Source: Neoceratodus forsteri (lineage: Eukaryota > Chordata > Ceratodontiformes > Ceratodontidae). Taken from it: DNA of 64,000 nt. The translations under genes were made by a program, and so were the position numbers. Below, one piece after another: positions 9,440 to 21,423 of the stretch. The notes beneath the pieces were generated by a model that was not told the DNA's origin, ran no database searches, and saw only the letters and a program-made list of their open reading frames with translations. Positions within the stretch are counted from its first letter, which is position 1; each line of letters starts with the position of its first letter. The stretch lies in contig CM028132.1 of NCBI GenBank assembly GCA_016271365.2, positions 1,184,869,001-1,184,933,000 of the forward strand, in the 5' to 3' direction.

Positions 9440-12400
9440 ATTACTGGTGCGTGGAAGTGCCCCTAAAGTAGGGTTTAGTAGGCTGTTTATTGTTAAATTC
9501 CAATTTTTGCTCTCACTCACAGCCTAGATGGTGTGGTATCTTTTCATGAAATTTTCAGGTTTGAGGGGGCCCATGCCAAGGGTGTGCTTTTGAAAGTTTT
9601 TGTGAAAAAAATATTATATATCTACACAGTTATAATGATTTTAGACTTAATTTTTTGACACAAACAGTAAATAAAAAGATTGTGACAGCCTATTTTCATG
9701 ATTTACATCTCAAGCTCAAAAAAATACCGCTTGTGACGGCCGCCATCTTGGTTTCTTTTTACAATTTAAAAATTGGTACTAAGAAGCTAATATTTACACA
9801 AAATGGGACCCAAAAACCCTATATCTTGCTAAAGGGCAGTTCTTAAGTTTGATTCTGGAATTTAACTTTAAAACTACCCCCGCCGCCAACTTATCTTTAT
9901 CCATCCTTGATACAGCTTTACTAGTTCCTCGGAAATGTACCTGTTGCCACATGTAATTTTACTGTTCATGTAAAAGTTTACCAGTCACAACATGTAATTT
10001 TACCATTCATGCAGAAATTTATCAGTTGCAACATATAATTTTACCATTCACGTGGAAATTTATCAGTCGTGACATAGAGAGTTCATGCGGTACTTTACCA
10101 GTGTTGACAAAACAGTTTTACCATTCATGCAGCACTTTGCAACAGGTTTCCTTATTTACCATTTGAACAATACTATTTAACAACCAAATTTTAAAATGGC
10201 ATAATAAGCAAATATACAGGTACAATCAGACCTCAAACCTGTATCTTGCTAAAGGACAGTTCTTTAGCTCAAATGGAATTTAAATTTTAACAACTACCTC
10301 CAAAAACCTATCTTTTGTTTTTTTTTGCTCCTCCTCCTCAAGCCCCAGCCAGTCACTCCTTTGGCTGACAAGACCCACTGCCACCACACACCCCATTGCC
10401 ATTTGCCACCCCTCCATTGCTGTGACCCCAAATAACCCGACATAACCCTTCGTCGGGTGGGCCCGTCCCTTTCGGGAGAAGGCAATGGTGAGGAGAAACA
10501 CCCGCAGGAATCTTTTAATTATCCAGGGCACAGTGGGATCGGTATGGACGCCTCCATGCTACCGTGGTGACGAGAATGGTGGCAGTCAGCCTGGCCAGCC
10601 AAGGGCTGATTTTCTGCTTTTCTCCTGACCCACCCACCCCTCTCCCACAACAGGCCGGCCAAGGCAGTGTCCTAGGGGTGGGGGCACTTGGCAGCGTGTC
10701 GAGGCCTCATGCTGCCAAAAACACAACCCCAAGCCACCCCCAGGGGTCCACAAACAGCAGTCCAGACCCCGCCCACCTCGCCAACCTGGGAGGGAAGCAT
10801 CCAAAGGACTCTCTAAACTCCTTCCCCTCCTGACACCCGGGCTTGGGGCGCGAACCTGCGTTGCCAGCATGTCGAGCTAACACTTTTGCTTGGCACCACG
10901 GAGCCAGCACCAAAAACCTCTTTACCATCGTGATTATCTTCAGTCGTTCCTCAGAAATTTACCGGTCGCGACATATCATTTTAGTGTTCATGTGGAAATT
11001 TACCAGTCATGACATATAATTTTACCGTTCGTGTAGTAATTTGCAACAGGTTTTTCTTATTTATCATTCGAGCAATACTATTTACCAACCCCATTATAAA
11101 ATGGCATAATAAGCAAATACTGAGATACAGTCAGATCACAAAAGCTGTATTTTGGTCAAGGACAGTTATTTAGCTCAATTCTGGTATTTAATTTCAAAAA
11201 TATATCTATTATAGGAGTGCGGTAGTGCTCCTATATTTAGGGTTGAATAGGCTGTTTAATGTTAAGCCCCAATTTTTGCACCTTATTAATATATTTGGTG
11301 TTTGATGGAATAGCCCAAAATTTGGCATGCATGGTCAGGCTGCAAGAGTCTCAAGATGTGAAACGTTTTGTGATGTAATCTTGCTTGGATTTCAAGATAT
11401 GGAGTGCCAAAGAACAGAAAAAAAAAAAAACATTTGGTTTCCCTACACTTAACAATGAGTTTTTTTTTTGCTCTCACCTACAGCCTAGATGGTGTGGTAT
11501 TTTTACATGAATGTTCAGGGTTGAAGGGGCCCATTGCCAAGGGTGTGCCTTTGGAAGGTTTTATGAAAAAATACTATATACTGCAGCTCCAGGGTTATAA
11601 TGATTTTAGAGTTCACATCTGGACTCGAACAGTTAAAAAAAAACTGTCCAAACTGCCTATTTTCACGATTTACCTCTCGAACCTAAATAAAATACTGATA
11701 GTGACGGCAGCCTTCTTGTTTTCTTTTTTACAATTTAAAAAATTGTATTAAGAAGCCAATACTGATTTAAAATTAGACCCCAAAAACCTGTGTCTTGCTA
11801 AAAGGCAGTTTTTTAGTTCGATTCTGGAATTTAATTTTAAAAACTACCGCAAAACCAATCTTTATCCATCCAGATTACCTTTACTCATTTCTTGGAAACT
11901 TACCGGTCGTCACATGTAATTTTACCATTCGAGCAGAAATTTACCAGTCACGACATGTAATTTTAATGTTCATGCTTAAATTTACTGGTCACAACATGTA
12001 ATTTTACCGTTCGTGCAAAATATTTACAGGTTGCAACATATAATTTTACCACTAATGCAGAAATTTACCAGTTGCGACATAATTTTATAGTTCATGTGGT
12101 ACTTTACCAGCTGCAACGTATAACTGTACCATTTGTGCAGTAATTTGCAACAGGTTTTCCCTATTTACTGTTCGAGCAATACTATTTAGAACCAGATTTG
12201 TAAAAAGACACAATAAGCAAATACTGAGGTACAATCAGACCTCAAAACCTGCATCTTGGTAAATGACAGTTCTTTAGCGCAATTCTGGAATTTAATTTTA
12301 ATAGCCCCCCCCAAGGCCTATCTTCACCTTCATGATTACCTTTGATAGTTCTTCAGAAATTTACCAGTCGCGACATATAATTTTACCATTCATGCAGAAA

Positions 12401-12975
12401 TTTGCAGGTCACAACATATAAGTTTACCGTTCATGCGGTAATTTGTGACAGTTTTATTTATTTTATTTTTTTTTATCATCCGAGCGATACCATTTAACAA
12501 CTGCATTATAAAATGGCATAATAAGCAAATACCGAGGTACAATCAGACCCCAAAACCTCTATTTTGTTTAAGGACAGTTGTTTAGCTCAATTCTAGTATT
12601 TGATTTTAAAAATACCTCCCAAAACCTATCTTTCTGCATCAGGATTACCTTCAGCTGTTCATGGGATAGTTACCGTTTGTGACGTGATTTTTTTCCTGTC
12701 GTGCGCTAATTTGTGACATGTATTTTTAATTACCACTGGGGCAATACTATTTACCAACCACATTCAAAATGGTATAAGCAGCAAATATTCAGGTAAAATC
12801 AGATCCAAAAACCTGTATTTTGCTAAATGGCAGTTGTCTGGCTCGATTCTGATCTTAAATTTGAAAAAATACCTGCCCAAACCTAACTTTATGAATTAGG
12901 ATTACCTTTGGCGTTCCTCGCATATTTACCATTCACATATAGTTTTTATGTGTTGTCCAGTAAATTGCAACATTG
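9440..12975. repeat. Complex higher-order repeat with nested 37-bp subrepeats
   Basis: A module containing AATGGCATAATAAGCAAAT, a tract ending in CTGTATCTTGCTAAAGG, a GGAATTTAATTTTAAAAAC stretch and CAAAACCTATCTTT recurs with anchors at about 10194, 11100, 12205, 12510 and 12768. Between modules lie variable runs of a subrepeat of about 37 bp (AATTTACCAGTCGCGACAT, then TAATTTTACCATTCATGCAG) at 9920-10140, 10945-11050, 11895-12150 and 12355-12440. A longer unit starting with GCCTAGATGGTGTGGTAT occurs at 9521 and 11483. SINE S2 interrupts the array. No coding potential is seen. Confidence 0.85.
10316..10910 (-). mobile_element. tRNA-derived SINE, copy S2, inside the complex repeat
   Basis: The minus-strand head GTGCTGGCTCCGTGGTGCC..AGCTCGACATGC, then GCAACGCAGGTTCGCGCC, has RNA polymerase III box A/B spacing. 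The body contains the ATAACCCTTCGTCGGG block shared with S3, and the 3' end is A-rich. It splits a repeat module. Flanks CAAAAACCTATCTTT (10301-10315) and CAAAAACCTCTTT (10911-10923) look like an imperfect target duplication. Open frames across it are chance. Confidence 0.8.
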
Positions 12976-13192
12976 AGCCCTTTGGGCCCTGAGCTTCTGT
13001 AGCCACTTGGATGACGAAACAGTTGCACCATCTCAAAAATAAAGAACAACTGTTTGCAAAACAACTATGTCAATGCACCGGTTACAGTGAAAGCAAGAAA
13101 CACTGCAGTGAATCACTGTTGGGGTCTTCCTTGGGGTTCTCAACCCTAATGTTCACCCCATTCTCACATAAAACATAGAAACACAGACTTTG
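12976..13192. other. Unassigned spacer with one arm of an inverted pair
   Basis: Contains 13116-13164 (core GGTTCTCAACCCTAA..TTCACCCCATTC), which recurs inverted at 29120-29169 on the far side of the CR1-alpha insertion cluster. Nothing else was recognised. Confidence 0.5.
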
Positions 13193-13730
13193 AAAAAATA
13201 CAGTCCGAAGAACATAGAAACATTGAATCTGTCAGCAGATGAGGACCCGATGGCCCACCTAGTCTGCCCTATCTTCCCTATCTATAGTGTCGCCACAGAC
13301 CCTACTCGGTCTCCGGTGCTTCCTCCATCCACCCACCGCTAAGATTCCTCTGTCTCGATCCCATGTGTTCTTGAAACCCTGTCAATGTTTCTACCCCCAC
13401 TACCTCCGCTTGTAAGCTGTTCCATTCATCCACCACTCTCTCCGTGAAGAAGTACTTCCTCACATTTCCCCTACACCTCACCCCTTCTAACTTTATAGCA
13501 TGACCCCTTGTCCTTGAGCATCTTTTTCTGTGAAAAATGCTTCCCTCCTGTACCCTGTTTTTGCCTGTGAGGTATTTGAATTTCTCTATCATATCCCCTC
13601 TTTCCCTCCTTTCCTCCAGGGAATACATGTTATGTTCCTTGAGCCTTACCCCATAAGGCTTTTGATGTAGGCCATGTACCATTCTGGTTGCCCTCCTTTG
13701 TACTGCCTCCACCCTCTGTATGTCTTCATG
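13193..13730 (-). pseudogene. CR1-alpha LINE, 3' segment (RT C-terminus and 3' UTR)
   Basis: The minus-strand frame 13712-13302 (136 aa) encodes the CR1 C-terminus: EAVQRRATRMVHGL, NMYSLEERRERGDMIE and KYFFTERVVDEWN. The 3' UTR ends near 13193 with the CR1-type wording GGGCAGACTAGGTGGGCCAT followed by an ATGTTTC-type terminus. Its upstream neighbour in the same element lies beyond L2-1, at 17861-17921. Confidence 0.9.
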
Positions 13731-14047
13731 GACAAACTCTTACAGCCAAAGCCCGTTTTATTTTTTGTCCGGCCCCCACCACCCCCTCCCAGGCAACCTA
13801 TTAAACACGCTACTTGCCCCGCCCCTACTACCTGCTCCAATCCCATTGGTGCCAAGTATCACCCCTCCTACCATCCGCCTCCCCCAGCTGTCATCCTAGC
13901 ATTCCTTGCAACCGCTCCTCTTCTCCCTACGCCCACCGGCATAATCTGTGCCTCCTGTGCACTATTCAATTATGGCACAGTCAGTAGAGAACCTACTCCT
14001 AATCTCCTCCTTCCTAATTTGCTTACCCCCTTAATACCTCCTGTAAG

Positions 14048-14458
14048 TTGCTACCCTGCTCCTCCCCCACCGCTGTAATAACCCATCCTACAAACGCCCC
14101 CCAAATGGCCACAGCATCACTTTCAGCCACTGCCTGGTCCTGCTTCCTTCAGAGCCCCATCCCCTCACTCTGTTCCTATGACTGCCTTTTGGTTACCCTC
14201 CACCAAATTAGCTCCCATGATCCCCACACTGTCTGCCCTAAAGCTACCCTCAAGCGGCGATCGTCCAAATCATGGTGTCTTTACAAGCTTTGTCACCACT
14301 TAACCCTTGCCTTACTACTTCTGGCAGCAGGGGACATATACCCAAACCCCCGCCCAACACCAGCCCCCTGTCATTCTTACCCAATGACTAACCCCCCTGC
14401 CAAGGCCATCACTGACACTCGGTCTGGCTCCCTCCCCGGGGAGGATTACTCCACCTAA
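14048..14458 (+). pseudogene. L2-1 N-terminal frame with 2A-like motif
   Basis: A 136-aa frame, poor in recognisable domains, ends with a hydrophobic run LALLLLAAGDIYPNPRP (motif codons 14330-14356). This matches the family pattern of a leucine-rich stretch followed by D-x-x-x-N-P-G-P, the ribosome-skipping 2A-like signal found at the N-terminus of some LINEs, except that the glycine is arginine here. The endonuclease begins soon after in another frame, so there is a frameshift between them. An active skip is unlikely with the altered motif. Confidence 0.6.
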
Positions 14459-14461
14459 ACA

Positions 14462-15090
14462 TTCAAAGCCAAGCCCCCAAGCTTGATTTGCTCCAGGTTC
14501 TAGCCTCTCACCATGCCCCTGACATAATCATCGTATCCGAGACCTGGCTAAACCCAAACCTTCTGGACCCAGCCATCGCCATTCCAGGCTTTACTATCAC
14601 TCAGCAAAACCGACCCACCCGAGGCGGAAGAGTGGCTATCTACACCAGCTCAGACTTACATTTTTCTGTCACTCTTACTAAATCTGAGCCCAAAGCCTAC
14701 GAACTGCTTATGCTGAAACTGTCCCCTCCTTCCTCACTCCCTATCTTTGTGGCTGGTATTTATTGCTGCCCAGGCACCCCGACCGCAACAGCCATCGACC
14801 TCCTAAGCCACCCAACGTCCCTAGCCCAGTCGGGTGAACTTTATATTATGGGAGACTTTAATCACAACTGGCCAGCCCCCGCTTTTAACAAAGGCCATTC
14901 CGAGATAACTGCTCTCAATCTTACCCAAACCATCTCGGAACCGACATGCTTAAACCCTAAGACCGGCAACCACTCCTTACTTGACTGGGCACTCACCTCT
15001 CATCCCCACCGTGTTGTCAGATCTGGCCTTCTCCGACTCCATAAACGGGCATTATATCACTTACTTAGTCCGAAAAATCCACCGGATTAA
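14462..15090 (+). pseudogene. L2-1 APE-type endonuclease domain
   Basis: The frame starts near LLQVLASHHAPDIIIVSETWLN (the catalytic glutamate is in SETW). It continues through IYCCPGTP, YIMGDFNHNW (the GDFN box) and SLLDWALTSHP. A frameshift then moves the final SD/H-type segment (ending ITYLV) into another frame near 15040-15080. In LINEs this nuclease nicks the target to prime reverse transcription. Residues of the core are preserved, but the domain is cut off from the polymerase. Confidence 0.85.
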
Positions 15091-15332
15091 ATCCCCTCCC
15101 AAATTTCCAACGGTCATATAAAACTCTAAACCTCTCCCCCCCTCCTGGAAGAACTAGCTCACTCTAACTGGGACCTCATCCTTAGAAGTACAACCATGGA
15201 TGTTGCCCTTACACACTTCCGGAACACCTTCCTTGGCGCCTGGGATAAACATGCCCCCCCTGTGCTGCACTAGGGTCCGAGGGACTGACCTTCCCTGCAT
15301 TACTCCTAAGCTAATAGCATGCCAACAAGCCC

Positions 15333-16821
15333 ATGACAGGGCGTGGCGAAATTACAAAACTCCTCCCAGGTGACATCATCACCTACCGCATGCTCCGAAA
15401 CAAGTGCACCAAGGCCACCCGATTAGCCAAGGTCGAATATTTTAACACCCTAAATGCCACTCTTGGTAGGCCATCTAAATTGTGGAAAGTCATCAACTCC
15501 CCCCCCAAAACAACAAATCCCCCCCCCACTCTCACAAGGGACTCTCCTCTCCGACCCCCTGATGGTTACCTCAGAGTTCAACTCTACTTCACTACATATG
15601 CAACGACCCTTCTGGACTCCCTTCCAGTAGTAACTCCGCCCAATCTCCGGGCAGATACCCCTTCACTGCCCAGCCAGAACCCCTTCTCCTTCAGGCACAT
15701 CTCTCCCATGAAAACCTTAGATGCCCTTCTCACCCTGAACCCCGCTAAAGGGAAATCTCCCAACGGTCTAGACACCAAACTCCTCTTCCTATTTGCCCCT
15801 GCCATAGCTGCTCTCCTCACTGCCCTGCTAAATCACTCGTTCGCCACTGAATCAATTCCCAAGGAGTGGAAGCATGCCACAGTCCTACCATTACCTAAAG
15901 GAGGAGACCCCACTACCACTGCAAACTACCGCCCCATCACCCTCCTCCCCACCCTTGCTAAACTCCAGGAACACCTCGTGCTCTCACAACTCTCCCACTT
16001 TCTCTATGAAACCAACTTCTTCACACCCTTCCAGTCCGGTTTTAGGAAAAAAAAAAAACACTCTCCCACCACCTCCTTACTAAGACTCACTGATTCCATC
16101 CTCTCGGGGATGGACAAAGGCCAAATTACATCTGCAATCTTTGTTGACTTAGCCAAAGCTTTCGACACGGTATCCCACCCCCTCTTATTATCTTGCCTAT
16201 CAGGTGTTGGGTTATCTGCGACAGCCACTAACTGGTTCAGAGCCTACCTGCAAGACAGAACCCAGTCTGTAAAAACAGCTGACTCCACCTCTCCTCCACT
16301 CCCTATTACCACTGGCATTCCCCAGGGTCAGTGCTCGGCCCTATCTTCTTCCATCCTACTAAATGATCTGCCAAAAACTTGCTCTACTACCTCAATACAT
16401 ATGTATGCAGATGAAAGTCCTCTTAACCTCCGGCCGGACCCATGAAGAATTTGCCTCCAATCTCCAGACTGACTTCAACAAGGTACAGCACTGGTTTAAC
16501 TCCCACCAACTCTCCCTCAATACCAAAAAAACAGTCTCTATAACTTTTGGCACTAGGCAGAGACTATCTAGACTTACATCTCCACTGATCTTCCATACCC
16601 TGGATAGTACAGACCTAGAAAACGTGTCCTCCTTTAGGTACCTGGGGGTTTGGCTTGACAGTCACCTTTCCTTCTCTACCGACGTGGATGCTATTCTGAT
16701 AAAACTGCGCCCTAAGCTTGGCGCTCTCTATAGAAGTCGCACCTGTCTCCTGCTACCTGTGAGAAGTGAAATCGTCCTGAAAATGATACTACCTTCCTTC
16801 AACTACTGCGATATAGTCTAG
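15333..16821 (+). pseudogene. L2-1 reverse transcriptase (frameshifted)
   Basis: A 370-aa frame (15333-16445) carries the RT fingers (PKEWKHATVLPLPKGGDPT, ANYRPITLL), motif A (AIFVDLAKAFDTVSH) and motif B (TTGIPQGQCSAL). Motif C reads YADE instead of YADD, losing the second catalytic aspartate, then the frame ends. The remainder (16445-16821) continues in another frame (HEEFASNLQTDFNKVQHWF, SSFRYLGVWLDSHLSF). A homopolymer A run at 16049-16060 sits inside the fingers. It is dead by both the altered motif and the frameshift. Confidence 0.9.
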
Positions 16822-17860
16822 AGATCCTCCCCCAAGTCCACCCTATCCAGACTGGACCCCCTCTTCAATGCTTTCTGCTGTTTCGCCCTCGATGCCCCCC
16901 CCATACCCATCACTTCGAGCGTTTCCATTCGCTGGCCCTACCATCCCTGAGCAACCAGCGACTACTTCACAGTGCTAAATTTGCTTCTAACTTCTGGCTT
17001 GGTTCCCTTCCGCCCTACCTCGTCACCTCCTTATCTTCTCCACCAACCCCTTCTCATGCCCTCAGGTCTACTGACTCCACCCTATTGGTAATCCCTCACC
17101 GAAGGACCTCTGTAGGCCAATCTGCTTTCTCTTACCATCTCCCTAAGCTCTGGAACAACCTGCCGGCCCAAATTTGTCATTCCTCCTCCTAACATTCTCT
17201 ATCCTCTGCCCTCACTAACTTCTATGCGCCAAACTGTACATGCCCCTGACCTCCTCCCCATCCCCTTCCTGCTTCTACCCTCCCTTATCGCTTCCCACTT
17301 CACCTCACGCGGCCTGACCAGCAGCTTGGCCTTCGCCCACAAAGACTGGCTTATATTTGCCTTACCAACCCTCACACTTGCCCCATTCTGCACTTCTGCT
17401 TATCTTCCTGACAAACGTCTTCCCTTAGTCAATTCAGTCGTCTATGCTTTGTGTAACCTATTTAGACCTAGTCCCCGCTCAATGTCCTAAAGCTTCCAGG
17501 CTTCTAGTTCTATCTGCCAACACTGTGTAACATAATATGAATTAATGCTAGGAAGTAGGCACTTATGTATGTACGTATGGTTGTAGATATGTAAACAAAA
17601 TATGTAATGTCACTCTTATTGTGGAACAAACTATGTAATGTCTCTCTCTTCATGTAAACAAAGTATGCAATGCCACCCTTATCCTTGTGACAAAGTATGA
17701 AATGACACTCTTACTTCATGACTCCAATGTACAACTCAACTGCTCTGTATCATGTACACTCTTCTCCTCTGTACCCCCCCCCCCCCCGGTCGCACTGCAC
17801 TGATGAGCATCTTGTTGCTCAGTGTGCCTCTCCAGGTGAAACATTTCAATAAATAAATGA

Positions 17861-17921
17861 AGTTGGGACCTCCAGGACTGTACACAGTACTGTAGGTGTG
17901 GCATAACTAGTGATCTGTATG
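17861..17921 (-). pseudogene. CR1-alpha LINE, middle segment
   Basis: Sixty-one bases encode YRSLVMPHLQYCVQSWRSQL on the minus strand, the conserved CR1 block just before the EAVQRRATRM segment of the 13.2-13.7 kb piece. It is stranded between the 3' end of L2-1 and the left terminus of DIRS-B. Confidence 0.9.
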
Positions 17922-18130
17922 AAAACATTACTTACTATAGTAATCTTGATCTTCCAAGGGAATCTTACTGTACTCTGACAAATGCAGTATGGTCTCACTA
18001 TAAGACTGCCACAGAGCCAAAATGGTTAATAGAACCTATGCAAATGATGCAATGCTAGGCTTGAGCTTGGTTTTCAAACCACTGTCCCTGGTTGCACTTC
18101 ATGCAACCCATTCTTATGACACATGCAGAA
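17922..18130 (-). repeat. 3' terminal inverted repeat of DIRS-B
   Basis: Inversely complementary to the 28300-28483 leader over about 180 bp at high identity. The extra outer bases ATTACTTACTATAGTAATCTT are found again, inverted, in the ICR. Confidence 0.9.
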
Positions 18131-18344
18131 GCTAACCAACTAACTAATCTAATCTTAACAAAGCAACTAATCAATCCCCCCCCCTTTAGGGGGCAAACAT
18201 CTCTGAAACAACAGAGGGCATCTCCTAAGACTCAAGTCAAAAGATGCCCAAGAAAGTAGTAGGTACCCACAGGTTTCCAAGATCTGTATAGACAGTATGC
18301 ACTGCCCTGTAGGTCCTAGCAGGGGAGAAAGGGTGGGAGCTCAG

Positions 18345-18440
18345 AATACAGTAAGATTCCCCTTGGAAGAAACAAGATTACTAAAGTAAGTAATGTTTAC
18401 TTCAAACCCCAGGAAATCTTACTGTATTCTGACAAATGCA
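18345..18440. repeat. Internal complementary region of DIRS-B
   Basis: Contains, back to back, the complement of the left terminus (CTTGGAAGAAACAAGATTAC, AGTAAGTAATGTT) and of the right terminus (CAAACCCCAGGAAATCTTAC). This circle-junction arrangement is the hallmark of DIRS elements. It lies immediately past the recombinase. Confidence 0.9.
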
Positions 18441-19470
18441 GACTACCACAGCAGTGCCTTTGGAGGCAGGCAGAGGACCTATTTAGGAAACAAGCTCTGC
18501 AGGACTGCGGTGCCAAACCTGGCATCACTCCTAGCCTGGGTATCCAGCCAGTATGTGTGGTAAATGTATGAACTGTTTTCCAGGTAGCTGCTTTGCAGAT
18601 TTCAAGCAAAGGGATATCCCTTGAAGCTGCTATTGATGCAGCTGTTCCTGTGATAGAATGGCCCCCAAGCCCCTGTGGGGCCTGTTTGCCCACCTTGGCA
18701 TAACAGAACTGGATACATGCCATGATCCACCTGGCTATGGATCTCTTTGTGGCTGTTTTTTCTTTTCCTACTTCCCCATAGGTCAAAAAGAGTTGGGACC
18801 TGTCCCCTCTGTGGCCTTTTGTATGTTCCAAGTAGTAGCTGATAGATCTTTTTACATCCAGGTTATGTAGTCTACGTTCACCTGAGGAGGAATGACCAGT
18901 GAAAAAGACTGGTAGTGTAATGGACTAGTTGATATGGAAATCTGAAACCACCTTAAGAAGGAACTTATTATTGGTCCTAAGGACCACCTTATCCCTGTAG
19001 AATGTGATGTCAGTCTCCATGGACAAGGCCTGTAACTCACGGATCCTCCTGGCTGAAGTAAGAGCAACTAGGAACACAGTCTTCCAAGTTATGTACTTGA
19101 GGTCAGCTGAAGCCATAGGTGCAAAATGTGGCTGCATGAGCTTTGCAATACATATGTTCAGATCCCACACTGGAGTGGGAGTTCTATGTGGAGGGTGCAA
19201 ACGTAACAACCCTTTGAAGAATTTCCTGAATACTGGATTCGAGGCCAGAGATACTGCCTTGCCTGCTGACAGGTAACTTGAGACAGATGCCAAATGCACT
19301 TTCAGGGTGGATGGTCTCAGACCCAGGGAATGCAGATGGGTTAAATAATCCAGGACAACTGGCAAACCCACCCAAGTATGGTCCAGGCTCTTGTTCTGGC
19401 ACCAAACAGAAAATCTCTTCCACTTGGACATGTAGGTCTTCCTAGTGGAGGACTTTCTAGAAACCCCCAA
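18430..19470 (-). pseudogene. Tyrosine recombinase of DIRS-B (catalytic residues lost)
   Basis: The N-terminal part (19470-18925, 181 aa) holds the SAM-like DNA-binding segment (SRKSSTRKTYMSKWKRFSVW, LDYLTHLHSLGLRPSTLKVH) and the first catalytic arginine in ALTSARRIREL. After a break, 18831-18430 continues with TKGHRGDRSQLFLTYGEVGK. The HxxR box reads HSITG where DIRS-C has HSTRG, so the second arginine is lost. The tyrosine position reads TTHTGW where C has TKHYSL. The protein could not have been active in this state. Confidence 0.85.
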
Positions 19471-19512
19471 TGACCTCCATGACCTCTTCTGAGAGGTGCA
19501 GGCTGTTATACT

Positions 19513-21058
19513 CTAGGTCCTCAAGAGCCAGGCCTTGAGCCTGAGGGACTGAAGGTTGGGATACAGGATCCTGCCCAGGGAAGAAGTTAGTAGGTTATGC
19601 TTCCTGGGGAGGCTGATTGGTTTGGCAACTGATAGTGCCAGAACCAGGCAGTACCATGGCTGCCTGGCCCAGTCTGGAGCAATGAGGATCACTGTAGCTG
19701 GCTGGGACCTGAGCTTATTTAGGACCCTCAGCAGCAATAGGAATTTTTTTTTTGGGGGGGGGGAGGCATACAGGAACTTCCCTGTCCAATCCAGGATCAG
19801 TGCATCCAGTGGGTCTGAGTCCCTCACTGGGGGCCTGCAGCAAAATTAGGGAAGCTGGTAGTTGTCTGGGACTGCGACTAGGTCTATCTCTGGAATGCCC
19901 CACCTTTTGAACACTACCTGAAACACCTGCTTGTTCAAGGATCACTCGTGGTGGTTCTGATTTAACCTGCTCAGGGCATCTGCCAGTACATTGTCCTTTC
20001 TTGGCACGTGGACTGCTGACAAAACAGTTCCCAGTGAGTAAGCCAGACTCTAAATTTTCATGGCTTCTGTACACAGGGAGTTTGTTGATGTAGTACACTG
20101 TGGTTGTGTTGTCTGTACTGATCTGTACCACCTTTCCCTGCAGCGTACTGGCGAATGCCTGAAGTGCTAGGAAGACTGCCCTGAGCTCCAGTAGGTTGAT
20201 GAGAAGCAATGACTCTTGCTTAAGCCACGTGCCGTGAGCAGTGTGCTCCTTCAAGTGTGCCCCCCAGCCCAGTAGGGAAGCATCTGTGGTTAGCACAAAG
20301 GAAGGTTTTTCTTGTAGAAATGACACTCCCTGCCTAAGGTTGTCCATGTCCATCCACCAATGAACCACCTGCAAGTGTTTTTTTGTGTGACTGGAACCAG
20401 CTATGATAGTGAATCTTTTTTCTGGTGCCAGTACAGTCTGAGGTGATACTGAACATCTCTCATCTGAAACCTTGCACCAGACATTGCAGCTGTTGAAGCC
20501 ACCATATGGCCAAAGAGCTGCAGGAAATGCCTGGCTGGCCTTAGGCTTTGAATCTTGATAGTGCTTGCTAGCTGTACCAGGCTGTCTGCCCTTGTCTAGG
20601 GAAGACAATCCTTTCCTCTGACTGAGTCCAGCTCGGCTCCTATGAATTCCAGGAGCTGTACTGGCTGCAGCACTGACTTTTTTCAGGCTGACCAGGAACC
20701 CCCATGACCGTAGCATTTATTGTGTGAGTGCCAGAGACTCCCTTACCTGCTGAAGGGATTGCCCTATGACTAGTCAGTCATCCAGATAAGGGAAGACTAC
20801 CACTCCTGGTCTCCTGAGGTGCGCCACAACCACAGCCAAGCATTTTGTGAACACCCTTGAAGCAGAAGTAAGTCCGAAAGGCACTGCCTTGAACTGGTAA
20901 TGGCCTGATGGCAGTCTGAATCTGAGGAATTTTCTGTGGAACTGCCTTATGGAGATGTGGAAATGTGCATCCTTTAAGTCTAGAGATGCCAAATAATCCC
21001 CTTGTCTTATGGTTGGAAGGATTGTTGTCCGGGTCACCATCTTGAACTTTGGCTTCAC
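19513..21058 (-). pseudogene. Reverse transcriptase-RNase H of DIRS-B
   Basis: The frame 21058-20774 carries RT motif A (SLDLKDAHFHI), PFGLTSASRVF and FPYLDD, then a stop where other copies have tryptophan (YLDDW), a G-to-A type nonsense change. The frame 20716-19715 (333 aa) resumes after the palm and contains the RNase H aspartate (TTDASLLGWGAHL), the ELRAVFLAL glutamate box and TDNTTTVYYINK. After a small deletion in the CTEAMK region the tail continues in shifted frames to 19513 (VILIAPDWARQPWY). Confidence 0.88.
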
Positions 21059-21423
21059 CAGATGCCTGTTTAGGTGCTTGAGATCCAGTATGGGTCACCA
21101 CTCCCCTGTTTTCTTTATTGTGAGGAAATACCTTGAAGAAAGTCCTTTCCTTCTGTGTGCCAGAGGAACTGGCTGTACTGCGCCCAAAGATAGGAGGTTT
21201 AATACTTCCCTTCCCAGTAACACTGTTTCTGATGGGGAGGATGGTCTGAAGACCCTTGCTCTCAGCTTTGGCCTGAGACTGAAGCAAAGAGCCAGGCCTT
21301 GGCCTACTACCTCCAGGACCCACCTGTCTGTGGTGATGGTTTGCTATTCCTGGAGGTAATGGGCCAGCCTGCCCCCCACCTGGATTGGGGAGGCGACCCA
21401 AGCAGGCACCACAGGGAGCCTGC

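Larger units (their letters stand above)
13727..17860 (+). mobile_element. L2-1, L2-type LINE inserted in CR1-alpha
   Basis: A plus-strand LINE of about 4.1 kb with a short N-terminal frame ending in a 2A-like motif, an endonuclease and a reverse transcriptase, and a 3' tail ending AATAAATAAATGA. Removing it joins the CR1-alpha reading frame seamlessly (WRSQLH then EDIQRVEAVQRR), which fixes the borders to within a few bases. Only ATG/ATGA is shared at the two borders, so any target duplication is very short. Frameshifts make it inactive. A C-rich strand bias runs through the coding part. Confidence 0.9.

Noticed and set aside
10280..10928. Several overlapping frames resembling a small protein gene
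   Set aside because: They lie wholly within SINE S2, change strand and frame, and have no domain.
13674..14078. Proline-rich 134-aa plus-strand frame
   Set aside because: It starts in CR1-alpha antisense and runs into the C-rich L2-1 leader. The composition comes from the strand bias of the LINE and no domain is recognisable.
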